Source: CAWGJF01 sp963715745
GTDB lineage: Bacteria > Bacteroidota > Ignavibacteria > Ignavibacteriales > Ignavibacteriaceae
Assembly (NCBI GenBank): GCA_963715745.1
Contig: OY970271.1
Span: forward strand, 620,001 to 684,000
Direction of reading: 5' to 3'
Length of the DNA stretch: 64,000 nucleotides
The first letter of the stretch is position 1. The number at the start of each line of letters is the position of its first letter. A program made the translations under genes and the position numbers. Shown one piece after another: positions 7,473 to 16,570 of the stretch. The notes beneath the pieces were generated by a model, which worked only from the letters and a program-made list of their open reading frames with translations, ran no database searches and had not been told where the DNA came from.

Positions 7473-8018
7473 ATGAAACTTTCATTATATTTTTTGTTAA
7501 CAATTGTTCTACTACCAATCTCACCAATTATATCGCAAAGCGGCAACACCTATGTAGGTGCTGAAACTTGTGGTATGTGTCATAAAACTGAAAAGCAAGG
7601 GAGTCAGCTTTCAATCTGGCAAAACAGTGCTCATGCAAAAGCATTTGAAACTTTAAAAACGGATACTGCTAATCAAATCGCAAATGAGAAAGGTTTCTTA
7701 AAACCAGCTTCTGAAACCTGGGAATGCTTAAAATGCCATGTTACCGGTTATAACCTGGACGCAACAATGTTAGGCAAGAAATTTAAAATTGAAGATGGCG
7801 TTCAATGTGAAACTTGCCATGGAGCCGGATCAGCTTATAAAGATATGAAAGTGATGAAGGATAAGAATTTAGCAATCGAAAAAGGACTAATTGTTCATGA
7901 TAAACTTGAGGAGTTTTGTGTAAGCTGCCATAACAATGAAAGTCCGACATTCGTAGAGATGGACTTTAATGAAGCCTGGAATAAGATTAAACATAATATT
8001 CCAGAAGAAAAGAAATAA
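7473..8018 (+). CDS. Periplasmic tetraheme c-type cytochrome
   Basis: The 181-residue product has a Sec signal peptide (about 1-22) and four CxxCH heme sites: CGMCH, CLKCH, CETCH and CVSCH. Spacing and the VGAETCGMCHK start resemble the cytochrome c554-like multiheme family. It probably shuttles electrons in the periplasm; the partner is unknown. AGGAGGGA is a near-perfect ribosome site. No motif copy lies immediately upstream, so it may read through from copy 7. Confidence 0.85.
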   Translation: MKLSLYFLLTIVLLPISPIISQSGNTYVGAETCGMCHKTEKQGSQLSIWQNSAHAKAFETLKTDTANQIANEKGFLKPASETWECLKCHVTGYNLDATMLGKKFKIEDGVQCETCHGAGSAYKDMKVMKDKNLAIEKGLIVHDKLEEFCVSCHNNESPTFVEMDFNEAWNKIKHNIPEEKK

Positions 8019-8127
8019 TTTTATTAAACATAAATAATATTAAACCACTATATGAAAGAAAGATTCCCAAATTAAATTTCTGCTTCGAAGAATTTACTAA
8101 TTTCTAATATCACTGTTTGATTAAGTA

Positions 8128-8204
8128 CTCTGATTCAAATTGAACAGTAATAGATACAACTTCCTTAATAAAAAATAATTTCCACTCTGATTGTTTGCTC
8201 ACCC
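8128..8204 (+). repeat. Duplicated 3-prime end of the response regulator
   Basis: This stretch aligns with 3203-3281. It encodes TVIDTTSL where the regulator ends TAIDTTSL, and the similarity continues through the downstream spacer into the motif at 8205-8243. The regulator tail, spacer and motif were therefore copied as one block and only the tail of the gene survives here. Confidence 0.65.
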
Positions 8205-8243
8205 AAAAGATGTAGCTCCTTTTTCATCCCTTTGTCCTATTTA
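8205..8243 (+). promoter_or_regulatory. Composite regulatory motif, copy 8
   Basis: AAAAGATGTAGCTCC, TTTTTCATCC and CTTTGTCCTATTTA. It lies 57 bp before the 64-aa gene at 8301 and is part of the block duplicated from 3203-3320. Confidence 0.75.
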
Positions 8244-8300
8244 TTTACTTTATTTATGTTCATATCTTCAAACCAAGTATAAATAAAAAGGAAACTTCCA

Positions 8301-8495
8301 ATGTTTATAGCATCTATAATTGAAGAAGGGGGAGCTAAGTTTGATGGTATACAAAAAGTTAATGGGAAAGATAAATTTGCTGTTGTGACGGATCTACAAA
8401 CACAATCTACATATTATCTTCCAATTAAAGGATTGACCAAGAAGAAAGTCCGAACAAAACTAGCAAATGAGAGGAAAAAATTTAGAATCAATTGA
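8301..8495 (+). CDS. Small hypothetical protein
   Basis: The 64-residue, basic, soluble protein is not recognised. It carries a central beta-rich stretch (KFAVVTDLQTQSTYYLPI) and a Lys/Arg-rich C-terminus (KKKVRTKLANERKKF). The AAAAGGAAA ribosome site and the motif copy 57 bp upstream support it as a real gene. Function unknown. Confidence 0.6.
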   Translation: MFIASIIEEGGAKFDGIQKVNGKDKFAVVTDLQTQSTYYLPIKGLTKKKVRTKLANERKKFRIN

Positions 8496-8637
8496 TTAAC
8501 GTTTAATTTGTCCTGCTAAACGTAAAACTATACCATCATTGAAGTTCATAAAACCAGGTATTATAAAATAATTGTCTGGAAAAAAACGAACAGTATATCA
8601 CACCAAAATTAATCATTAACAGTAAGCATTATCAAAT

Positions 8638-8676
8638 AATAGTATTAACTATTCTTTCATCCCATCGCTCTATATG
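8638..8676 (+). promoter_or_regulatory. Composite regulatory motif, copy 9 (degenerate)
   Basis: The core CTTTCATCCC and CGCTCTATATG are recognisable, but the left dyad is poor (GTATTAACTAT). It lies 106 bp before the DUF4398 lipoprotein gene. Confidence 0.5.
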
Positions 8677-8782
8677 ATATAGAGTATTCCATCTATACAT
8701 TACTTTAGAATTAGAAGAGATTTTCAGCTCTTAAAAAAAAGGAATTGAAAATAATGTTAATAATAAATAAAAGGAGTATTCA

Positions 8783-9163
8783 ATGAATCATATAAGGATG
8801 ATCACGTTAGCGGGGAGTTTTATCTTCGGCCTATTGATTGCAGGATGCGGAAGCAGCCCGGCTGTGATAGATGAAGAATCTACCACATCTTCAATTCGTG
8901 CCGCTGAAGAGGTAGGTGCGTCAGATATTTCCAGCGCATCTCTCTATTTACAACTGGCGAAAGAGGAATTGGAAAAAGCCCAGGTGTTTGCAAAAAATGG
9001 TGACAAAGAAAAAGCCGATTCAATGCTGTTGCGTGCAAGCGCAGATGGCGAATTGGCTGTAGCGCTTTCACGAAGCGATACTGATAAGAAAGAAGCCATG
9101 GATGCAATAGATCGTGTAAAAAAGCTTAGACAGGATAACAACTTACCAGAAGAAAGGAATTAA
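8783..9163 (+). CDS. DUF4398 lipoprotein
   Basis: The 126-residue product has a lipobox (LLIAGC, Cys near residue 22) and an alpha-helical body with alternating Ala, Glu and Lys, typical of DUF4398, for example SLYLQLAKEELEKA. It is probably tethered to the outer membrane. It ends 3 bp before the OmpA-family gene, which itself has a DUF4398-like N-terminal part, so the pair is probably one operon and one structural unit. AAGGAG precedes the ATG. Confidence 0.85.
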   Translation: MNHIRMITLAGSFIFGLLIAGCGSSPAVIDEESTTSSIRAAEEVGASDISSASLYLQLAKEELEKAQVFAKNGDKEKADSMLLRASADGELAVALSRSDTDKKEAMDAIDRVKKLRQDNNLPEERN

Positions 9164-9166
9164 CTT

Positions 9167-9988
9167 ATGAAACTCATGATATATTTTATTGCAATAGCAT
9201 TTGCCGGGCTGCTCATTAGTTGCAGTGCAAGTGCACCGCCACAGGAATTAGTCGATGCGCGGCTATCCTACCAGCAAGCAAGCACAGGGCAGGCAGGAAA
9301 TTTAGTACCGGCAGAATTGCACAAAGCAAAAACAGCCCTGGACCTGGCAGAAAAATCTTTTCTGGAAGATCCTGATTCTTATAAGACGCTTGATCTCTCA
9401 TATGTAGCGGATCGCAAATCAAAGTTAGCCGACGCACTTGCTGTTACATTTGCTGAAAACTTAGCAACAGAAAAAGCTAAAAAAGATTACGAAGTTACTC
9501 AGACAGAAATTATGAAGAACACAACAAAGCAGCTTTCTATTGAACAAAAAGCAAGGATTGATGCTGAAAAGATTGCGGCTGATGCATTAGCAGATCTTTC
9601 CAAACTTGCTGCAGTTAAGGAAGAAGAGCGAGGTCTTGTAATTACACTTTCAGGTAGTATTCTATTTGCATCAAACGAATCGACTCTTTTGCCCGCAGCA
9701 CAGGATCGGCTAAACAAGGTAGCTGATGCACTGTTGGTGACCAAAGAAAGACAACTTACAATTGAAGGTTTCACTGATTCACAGGGATCTTCAGAATATA
9801 ATATGGTGTTGTCTCAAAAGCGTGCCGATATAGTGCGCTCATATCTAATCTCACGCGGTTACCCGGGTAATCTAATTCGAGCGAATGGCATTGGTGAAGA
9901 TAGACCTGTTGCAGATAATACCAGCGTTGAAGGACGAGCCAACAATCGCCGGGTAGAGATTGTAGTAGATCGTATAGCCAAACTATAA
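9167..9988 (+). CDS. OmpA-family lipoprotein with DUF4398-like N-terminus
   Basis: The 273-residue product has a lipobox (LLISC, Cys19), a helical DUF4398-like segment (about 25-150) and a C-terminal OmpA peptidoglycan-binding domain (about 155-268), with the signatures TIEGFTDSQGSSEYN, LSQKRAD and ANNRRVEIV. It likely links the outer membrane to peptidoglycan. It follows the DUF4398 lipoprotein closely and is followed by a terminator. Confidence 0.9.
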   Translation: MKLMIYFIAIAFAGLLISCSASAPPQELVDARLSYQQASTGQAGNLVPAELHKAKTALDLAEKSFLEDPDSYKTLDLSYVADRKSKLADALAVTFAENLATEKAKKDYEVTQTEIMKNTTKQLSIEQKARIDAEKIAADALADLSKLAAVKEEERGLVITLSGSILFASNESTLLPAAQDRLNKVADALLVTKERQLTIEGFTDSQGSSEYNMVLSQKRADIVRSYLISRGYPGNLIRANGIGEDRPVADNTSVEGRANNRRVEIVVDRIAKL

Positions 9989-10017
9989 ATAAGCCTTAAA
10001 TTTTATTTTGAAAAACA

Positions 10018-10046
10018 AGGCCCGGAAAGTTTTCGGGTCTTTTTTA
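10018..10046 (+). terminator. Intrinsic terminator after the OmpA lipoprotein gene
   Basis: GGCCCGGA pairs with TTCGGGTC around a short loop and is followed by a run of T. It lies about 30 bp after the OmpA-family stop. Confidence 0.75.
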
Positions 10047-10210
10047 TTTCTTTCATAATCACATATTCTTTCAATGTTTTTCCCGGGCACTTCAAATTAT
10101 AAAGGATTAGAATAAATCTTTCCATTTTTAAAATTGAGTTTCATCAGGTCATCTTAAATTTGGATATGTGTATAGGCTAAATTCTGAATAAAACCGGAAT
10201 AAACTCACTA

Positions 10211-10249
10211 ATTGGATCTAGTTCCTTTTTCATCCTAAAGGATGATTGA
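10211..10249 (+). promoter_or_regulatory. Composite regulatory motif, copy 10
   Basis: GGATCTAGTTCC and TTTTTCATCC are intact. The right side is changed to TAAAGGATGATTGATT, which makes a CATCCT-AA-AGGATG inverted repeat but keeps the ATTGAT end. It lies 71 bp before the gene at 10321. Confidence 0.6.
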
Positions 10250-10320
10250 TTTTTGTGCAGTAATAGGTGAATATGAAGTTAGTAAGAATTTATATTTTTT
10301 TTATGATCAAAGAGGATTAA

Positions 10321-10782
10321 ATGAATTTCCTGATAGTCTATCCAAGGCACTTAAAAGGATTTTGGAATTTTGGGTCTCTGCTAAAATATTTTTTTAGTAT
10401 CGAAGGTTTTCCACCTGAGATATTGTTAACTCTATCTGCTAAGTTGCCCAAAGAATGGAACAAAAAATTAATTGATATGAATGTCAAAAATATTTGTGAT
10501 GAAGAAATTCAGTGGGCCGACTATGTTTTTATTAGCGCTATGCTAAACCAGAGGAAATCGGCAAATAAAATTATTAAAAAATGTAAAAAACTGAACACAA
10601 AAACTGTAGCCTGCGGATCTCTGTTTACCAGTAATGATGAATATTATAAAAAAATTGATCATTTGATTTTAGATGAAGCTGACGTTTCTCTTCCGCAGTT
10701 TTTAGCCAGCCTAAGTGAAAGAAAATCAGCACAAAAATATATTTCAACAGAAGATAGTTCAGATTTCAATCCAGCTTACTGA
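10321..10782 (+). CDS. Stand-alone B12-binding domain (truncated radical-SAM relative)
   Basis: The 153-residue product matches the N-terminal cobalamin-binding half of large B12-dependent radical-SAM proteins: FPPEILLTLSAKLPKEWNKK, DEEIQWADYVFISAM, KLNTKTVACGSLFTS and LILDEADVSLPQFL. In that family a CxxxCxxC radical-SAM domain follows, but here the protein stops after about 130 domain residues. It may be a deletion remnant or a repurposed cobalamin or protein-binding sensor. It keeps its own motif copy 71 bp upstream and a GAGGA ribosome site, which argues that it is expressed. Confidence 0.7.
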   Translation: MNFLIVYPRHLKGFWNFGSLLKYFFSIEGFPPEILLTLSAKLPKEWNKKLIDMNVKNICDEEIQWADYVFISAMLNQRKSANKIIKKCKKLNTKTVACGSLFTSNDEYYKKIDHLILDEADVSLPQFLASLSERKSAQKYISTEDSSDFNPAY

Positions 10783-11039
10783 TAGCTCGGCACATAAAAA
10801 CATTTGGTTTCAAAGTGAACAGTCTGTCACATTAGTGATATTTATTATACAGAAATATAAAATAAACCAGTAATGTAAAATCATCCTTTCAAAAAGACTT
10901 TAATTAAACGTATAATTGAATTAATTAAGTTAAAGTTTTTTTTATTTTTAAACACTTGGCTGGTATTGTAAAATGAATAGATCAGTCGATTATTTTGGCT
11001 TTTCCTTCTATAATGGTGCATTCTTATTAAGCAAAATTT

Positions 11040-14000
11040 ATGGAAGAGCCACGTAATTTAATTTTAAAAGCGGCAATGAGGAAGAAAGCAATTACTAAAA
11101 AATCTACCGTAAAAAAAAGAAAAAACACTGCTAAAATAGCAGTTCCGGATAGTTCTTTTTATGTGGTAGGTATCGGCGCGTCTGCCGGAGGGTTGGAAGC
11201 GATTGAAAGGTTTTTTGAAAATATGCCGGATAGTTCGGGCATGGCATTTATTGTTGTATCGCATTTAGATCCAAAACATATCAGCATTATGCCCGAATTA
11301 ATTCAAAAATGTACTAAGATGAAATTATACCAGGCCGAAGATGGCATGGTAGTTAAACCCAATCATGTTTATGTTGCTCCTGCCAACTGGGATATTGCAA
11401 TTCTTCATAGAACAATTCAGCTTATAGAACCTGTTGAAGCTCACGGATTCCGCCTTCCGATTGATTTTTTCTTTAAATCTCTTTCACAGGATTTAGGTGA
11501 AAAAGCAATATGTATTATTCTTTCCGGTATGGCTTCTGACGGCACGGCAGGTTTAAAATCAGTGAAAAATGAATTAGGAATGGTAATGGCTCAGGATCCG
11601 AATTCGGCAAAATTTGATGGGATGCCAGCCAGCGCAATTAAAACAGGCTTAGCTGATTATATACTACCACCGGAAGAAATGCCCGGGCAATTGATTAAAT
11701 ATTCCCAACAAAAAATAAAAGGCCTGAAATTAGATACAGTAATTTCAGAAGATAAAATTCCCGATGCGTTTCAAAAAATTTTCATACTGCTCAGGACTCA
11801 CACCGGTCATGACTTTTCACTTTACAAAAAAAACACGATTTTCCGCCGCGTTGAAAGAAGAATGAATATTTCTCAACTGGATAACTTGCCAAATTATATC
11901 AGGCTGCTTCAGGAGAATCACGCGGAAATAGAAATTCTGTTTAAAGAACTCTTAATCGGGGTAACAAATTTTTTCAGGGACCCCAAATCTTTTGAGAAAC
12001 TGAAAAAGGTATTGTCCGAGATCATTAAAAACAAACCGGATAACGGAAAGGTAAGAATATGGGTTCCCGGATGTTCAACAGGCGAAGAAGCATATTCAAT
12101 TGCAATTATATTGAAGGAGTGTATGAATGTAGCGAAGAAAAATCTAGATGTGCAAATATTTGCGACAGATATTGACAGCGATGCAATTGATAAAGCTCGT
12201 GTCGGTTCATTTTCGGGTATAGAAGCCGATGTTAGTAAAGAGCGTTTAAAAACTTTCTTTATTAAAGAGAAAAACTTCTATCATATTCGAAAAGAAATAA
12301 GGGAAATGCTGATTTTTGCTCCACAAAGCATTGCAAAGGATCCCCCGTTTACCAAGCTTGACCTTATTTCCTGCAGAAATCTTTTAATTTATTTTAATGC
12401 CGAATTACAGAAAAAAATAATTCCGATATTCCATTATAGTTTGCTGCCTGGTGGAATATTATTTCTTGGTTCATCAGAAACAATTGGCGGATTTGTTGAT
12501 CTTTTTTCTATGGTAGATAAAAAATGGAAATTTTACAAACGAAGAGAATCTATTTACTCTACACAACCATTTATACAATTTCCAGTGGCGCACTCAATTG
12601 GAAAAATTTATGAGACTCCTATGAAAATAAAAGAAGTAAAAAACATTCCGAGATTAGCCGAAAAAATTATCCTCCAGAACTATTCTCCAAATTGTGTTAT
12701 TATTTCTGAAAATGGAGACATAGTGTATATCCATGGGAGAACCGGTAAATACCTTGAACTTACTCACGGCGAAGCGAAGATGAATATCTTTGAAATGGCA
12801 AGAGAAGGGTTAAAAAAGGAACTTCCGACAATGATCAGGAAAGTTTCATCGAGCAAAAAATCAATAACCGTCGAAGCAATCAAAGTAAAATCTAACGGCA
12901 GCTCGTTCTTTACTAATCTTACTGTTAAACCTATTAAAGAACCGGCTGAAATGCGGGGTTCTTTACTGATCATATTCGAGGATATAAAACCGCAGAAAAA
13001 AATATCCGAATCAAAAAAAATCCATTATGATAAAAGATCGGAAAAAATTATAAAAGATCTTGAGCACGAACTAAAGAATACTAAAGAAGATTTACGGTCG
13101 ACTATTGAAGAATTGGAAACCTCCAACGAGGAACTTAAATCAACCAACGAAGAAATGCAATCGACCAACGAGGAAATGCAAAGCTCAAACGAGGAAATGG
13201 AAACTTCCAAAGAGGAATTACAATCTCTGAATGAGGAATTAATAACTGTAAATACAGAACTGCAGAATAAAAACGATGAATTGTCAGTTATCAATAATGA
13301 TATGAAAAACCTGCTTAACAGCATAAAAATCCCTACCATTTTCCTTGATAATAATCTGGTTGTTAAAAGGTTTACGCATCACGCTACAGAAATTGTGAAC
13401 CTGATTGATTCCGATATTGGAAGGCCGATAGAACATATAGCCACAAATCTTCAGTACGAAAATTTTATTGATGATGCAAAGCAAGTTTTACGTACGCTTA
13501 GCTTGAAGGAAATTGATGTGCAAACAAATGAAGGCACCTGGTACCAGATGCGGATATTACCTTACAGGACAAACAAAAATGTTATTGATGGTCTTGTGGT
13601 AACATTTACTCACATTCACAAAATAAAAACGGCTTTCGAAGAGATACAGAAGTTGAACCTTGAGGTGCAGCTTGCCCGTGAATATTCAGATAATATTGTT
13701 GACACTGTCAGAGATTCGCTGATTATACTTAACAAAGATTTAAAAGTGCTTTCTGCTAACCGATCATTTTATGAAACATTTGATACTGTAAGTGAAAAGA
13801 CTGTTGGTAAATTTGTGTACGATCTTCAGGATAAAAATTGGGACATACCTGAACTGCGGAAACTGCTTGAAGAAATAATACCTCAAAGCAGTTTTTTTGA
13901 AGGTTATGAAGTGGAATATAAAATTAAGAACGAAAGAAAAAAATTACTATTAAATGCCCGCGAGATATTCCGGGGAGATAAAGAATCCCGGCTTATTCTA

Positions 14001-14048
14001 CTTGCTATACGGGATCAAAATATTAAACAAAGGAATTATTTAAAATGA
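11040..14048 (+). CDS. CheB-CheR-PAS signalling fusion
   Basis: This 1002-residue protein has a basic N-terminus, then a CheB methylesterase domain with catalytic Ser48 (GASAGG), His75 and Asp167 (GMASDGTAG). A CheR methyltransferase domain follows (about 235-490, SAM motif GCSTGEE at 344-350, FFRDP and ISCRNLLIYF). Next comes a long coiled coil of NEEM/NEEL repeats (about 665-760) and two PAS-like domains. It lacks the kinase domain usually fused after these modules. The next gene, a PAS histidine kinase, overlaps its stop by 4 bp and probably supplies it. CheB lacks a receiver domain. No chemoreceptor or flagellar gene is near, so the role is probably signalling rather than motility. No strong ribosome site is visible at the chosen ATG. 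Confidence 0.88.
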   Translation: MEEPRNLILKAAMRKKAITKKSTVKKRKNTAKIAVPDSSFYVVGIGASAGGLEAIERFFENMPDSSGMAFIVVSHLDPKHISIMPELIQKCTKMKLYQAEDGMVVKPNHVYVAPANWDIAILHRTIQLIEPVEAHGFRLPIDFFFKSLSQDLGEKAICIILSGMASDGTAGLKSVKNELGMVMAQDPNSAKFDGMPASAIKTGLADYILPPEEMPGQLIKYSQQKIKGLKLDTVISEDKIPDAFQKIFILLRTHTGHDFSLYKKNTIFRRVERRMNISQLDNLPNYIRLLQENHAEIEILFKELLIGVTNFFRDPKSFEKLKKVLSEIIKNKPDNGKVRIWVPGCSTGEEAYSIAIILKECMNVAKKNLDVQIFATDIDSDAIDKARVGSFSGIEADVSKERLKTFFIKEKNFYHIRKEIREMLIFAPQSIAKDPPFTKLDLISCRNLLIYFNAELQKKIIPIFHYSLLPGGILFLGSSETIGGFVDLFSMVDKKWKFYKRRESIYSTQPFIQFPVAHSIGKIYETPMKIKEVKNIPRLAEKIILQNYSPNCVIISENGDIVYIHGRTGKYLELTHGEAKMNIFEMAREGLKKELPTMIRKVSSSKKSITVEAIKVKSNGSSFFTNLTVKPIKEPAEMRGSLLIIFEDIKPQKKISESKKIHYDKRSEKIIKDLEHELKNTKEDLRSTIEELETSNEELKSTNEEMQSTNEEMQSSNEEMETSKEELQSLNEELITVNTELQNKNDELSVINNDMKNLLNSIKIPTIFLDNNLVVKRFTHHATEIVNLIDSDIGRPIEHIATNLQYENFIDDAKQVLRTLSLKEIDVQTNEGTWYQMRILPYRTNKNVIDGLVVTFTHIHKIKTAFEEIQKLNLEVQLAREYSDNIVDTVRDSLIILNKDLKVLSANRSFYETFDTVSEKTVGKFVYDLQDKNWDIPELRKLLEEIIPQSSFFEGYEVEYKIKNERKKLLLNAREIFRGDKESRLILLAIRDQNIKQRNYLK

Positions 14049-15331
14049 AACCTGTAAAAAAAGGTGCAGTTAAATCCATAACGAAAAAAGTCACAAAAAA
14101 AAGTATGGCAAAACCTAAAAAACCGGTCATTAATAAAATGGAAGATACCGAAAGACTTGTACACCTGCTGCGGGTTCACCAGGTAGAACTGGAACATCAA
14201 AATGAGGAGCTAAGAATTGCGCAGGAAGAACTGGAAGAATCGAGGAATAAGTATGTCAACCTGTTTGACTTTTCACCTATCCCTTATTTTACGCTTACCC
14301 CGGATGGTGTTATTAAGGAGGTAAATTTAAGTGCCGGCAGAATGTTTGGAACTGAACGCAAAAAATTATTAGACAGAAATTTAATTTCATATATACCGAT
14401 AGATCATAGACAGGTTTTTCATTCATTTTTAAAAGATGTTTTTAAATATGATGTAAAAAAATCATGCAAATTGAATTTGATCGTTAAAAATAAACAGGCA
14501 TTGCAGGTACTGGCAGAAGGTATAAAATTAGAAAACTCACTCGAACCAGTACAAAATTGTCAGATTGCATTAATTGATTTAACTGAATACAAAAATGTTG
14601 AAGATAAATTAAATAAAACCAACAAGGAGCTTAAAGAATTAAATGCCACAAAGGATAAATTCTTTTCAATTGTTGCACACGATTTAAGAAGCCCGTTCCA
14701 AACCTTGTTAAACTATTCTAAATTACTAGCGACTGAAATTGAAACTTTATCGCAGAAAGAGATCATTAAATTTAGCAAGGGTTTGAATCAAAACCTGAAT
14801 AACCTTTACGGACTTCTGGAAAATTTACTCAATTGGTCAATGCTTCAAAGGGATATGCTGAGTTTTAAACAGGAAAACCTCAACCTTAACTCGACAGTAA
14901 ATAAAATGGTTGAAGTATTAAATCATAACTCACTGGACAAAGATATTTCCGTATCCAATCAAATTGATACCGGAATATCTGTATATGCAGACGCAAACAT
15001 GCTTCGGTCAATTATTCAAAACCTTATAATGAATGCTATCAAATTCACACCCGAAGGTGGAAAGATTAATATTTCAGCTGAAAATAAAAATAATTTTGTT
15101 GAAGTATCTGTAAGTGACACAGGAGTAGGAATATCCCCCGCAAAATCCTCTAATTTGTTCGAATTCGGTTCTATAAATACAACTGATGGAACTACCGGTG
15201 AGAAGGGAACGGGGCTTGGATTACCATTATGTAAGGAATTTGTTGAAAGAAACGAGGGAAAAATCTGGATTGAAAGTGAACACGGGAAAGGATCTAAGTT
15301 TATTTTCACTTTGCGTAAAGCAATTTCTTAG
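14045..15331 (+). CDS. PAS-domain histidine kinase
   Basis: The 428-residue protein has a Lys-rich N-terminus, a short coiled coil (about 32-68), a PAS domain (about 70-185), a HisKA dimerisation domain with phospho-acceptor His212 (FFSIVAHDLRSPFQ) and an HATPase domain (NLIMNAIKFTPEGG, DTGVGISP, GTGLGLPLC). No transmembrane segment is seen, so it is cytoplasmic. The ATGA overlap with the CheB-CheR gene implies translational coupling and one complex. No response regulator is adjacent; the nearest is at 2563. Confidence 0.9.
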   Translation: MKPVKKGAVKSITKKVTKKSMAKPKKPVINKMEDTERLVHLLRVHQVELEHQNEELRIAQEELEESRNKYVNLFDFSPIPYFTLTPDGVIKEVNLSAGRMFGTERKKLLDRNLISYIPIDHRQVFHSFLKDVFKYDVKKSCKLNLIVKNKQALQVLAEGIKLENSLEPVQNCQIALIDLTEYKNVEDKLNKTNKELKELNATKDKFFSIVAHDLRSPFQTLLNYSKLLATEIETLSQKEIIKFSKGLNQNLNNLYGLLENLLNWSMLQRDMLSFKQENLNLNSTVNKMVEVLNHNSLDKDISVSNQIDTGISVYADANMLRSIIQNLIMNAIKFTPEGGKINISAENKNNFVEVSVSDTGVGISPAKSSNLFEFGSINTTDGTTGEKGTGLGLPLCKEFVERNEGKIWIESEHGKGSKFIFTLRKAIS

Positions 15332-15380
15332 ATTTGAAATCTTAAACAAATAAGTAATAATTAAACATTATAAAATATCC

Positions 15381-15419
15381 AAGAGATGTAGCTCCTTTTT
15401 CATCCCTTTGGTTGATTGA
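15381..15419 (+). promoter_or_regulatory. Composite regulatory motif, copy 11
   Basis: GAGATGTAGCTCC, TTTTTCATCC and CTTTGGTTGATTGA. It is the first of two tandem copies before the mla operon, 291 bp from mlaE. Confidence 0.7.
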
Positions 15420-15541
15420 AATAGAAAGCAAAATAGATACATTTTGTTACTGCAATGAAACATAAAAAATATATGATAAGAGTGGCAAATAATTCAAAAC
15501 AAGCAAACTTCTTTTTAGTCTCTCATCTGTAGTAATTATCC

Positions 15542-15580
15542 AATAGATGTAGTCCACTTTTCATCCCTTTGCCGTATTGT
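15542..15580 (+). promoter_or_regulatory. Composite regulatory motif, copy 12
   Basis: TAGATGTAGTCCAC, TTTTCATCC and CTTTGCCGTATTGT. It is the second tandem copy, 130 bp before mlaE and 122 bp after copy 11. Confidence 0.7.
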
Positions 15581-15710
15581 GCAAAATGATATTTCTACAT
15601 ATCATCATCTACGGATATTACCATCAATTAAGTAATAAAGTGAAGGTTATAGCAATAATCAAGCTATTCCCAAATGGGAAGTGCAGGTAATTATTAAGGA
15701 AATGTACTAA

Positions 15711-16553
15711 ATGCCGAAAATAGTTTTACAGAATTCCTATATTGAAAACAAGCCAACCGAAGTCATCAATGAAGAAACTCCGGAGATTGTGCCCGATTCA
15801 ATATTTAAAATATTCTTTTCAGAAGTAACCTCGCTTACAATTTTTACTTTACGTTTTTTTAAAGAAGTAATAAAGCCGCCGTATGAGTTTAATGAACTGA
15901 TGAAACAATCTTTCCTGATTGGTTATAAATCATTTCCTCTGGTGGCTATTACCGGATTTATAATTGGACTGGTGTTAACTATTCAATCAAGACCTACTCT
16001 GGCGAAGTTTGGATCTGAATCGTTGTTACCTGCTATGGTAGCCATTTCAATTATAAGAGAAATAGGACCTGTAATAACTGCGCTGATCTTTGCCGGAAAA
16101 GTTGGATCAGGTATTGGAGCTGAGCTGGGATCAATGAATGTTACCGAACAAATTGATGCGATGCAGGTTTCGGATAATAATCCATTTAAATATCTTGTTG
16201 TCACAAGAATCCTTTCCGCAACACTCATGCTTCCATTGTTAGTAATTCTTGCTGATGGAGTTGGTTTATTAGGTTCATTTGTCGGTGTTAACATAAAAGG
16301 AGATGTAAGTCTTTATTTGTTTTTTTCTCAGATATTTCAAAGTCTTGAATTTAGTGATCTGTTCCCTGCGGTCATCAAAACTTTTTTCTTCGGGTTTTCA
16401 ATCGGACTTATCGGAACTTATAAAGGATATTATTCAAATAAAGGTACCGAGGGTGTCGGGAAAGCCGCAAACTCAGCAGTGGTATTCGGATCACTGATGG
16501 TTTTTATAATAGATATGATAGCGGTGCAAGTTACCAGTGTGCTTCAAAACTAA
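15711..16553 (+). CDS. mlaE: MlaE-type lipid transport permease
   Basis: The 280-residue inner-membrane protein belongs to the MlaE permease family: a cytoplasmic N-terminus (about 1-60), then about five to six hydrophobic helices with REIGPVITALIFAGKVGSGI and the GSMNVTEQIDAM motif. With MlaF and MlaD it forms an ABC complex that moves phospholipids between the membranes, guarding outer-membrane asymmetry. It begins the operon mlaE-mlaF-mlaD. Tandem motif copies lie upstream. Confidence 0.9.
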   Translation: MPKIVLQNSYIENKPTEVINEETPEIVPDSIFKIFFSEVTSLTIFTLRFFKEVIKPPYEFNELMKQSFLIGYKSFPLVAITGFIIGLVLTIQSRPTLAKFGSESLLPAMVAISIIREIGPVITALIFAGKVGSGIGAELGSMNVTEQIDAMQVSDNNPFKYLVVTRILSATLMLPLLVILADGVGLLGSFVGVNIKGDVSLYLFFSQIFQSLEFSDLFPAVIKTFFFGFSIGLIGTYKGYYSNKGTEGVGKAANSAVVFGSLMVFIIDMIAVQVTSVLQN

Positions 16554-16570
16554 AATGACCGGTTAGAAAA

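Noticed and set aside
10873..10911. Possible motif before the CheB-CheR gene (ATCATCCTTTC)
   Set aside because: Only CATCCTTT matches; the dyad and the CGATTG box are missing, so it was not counted.
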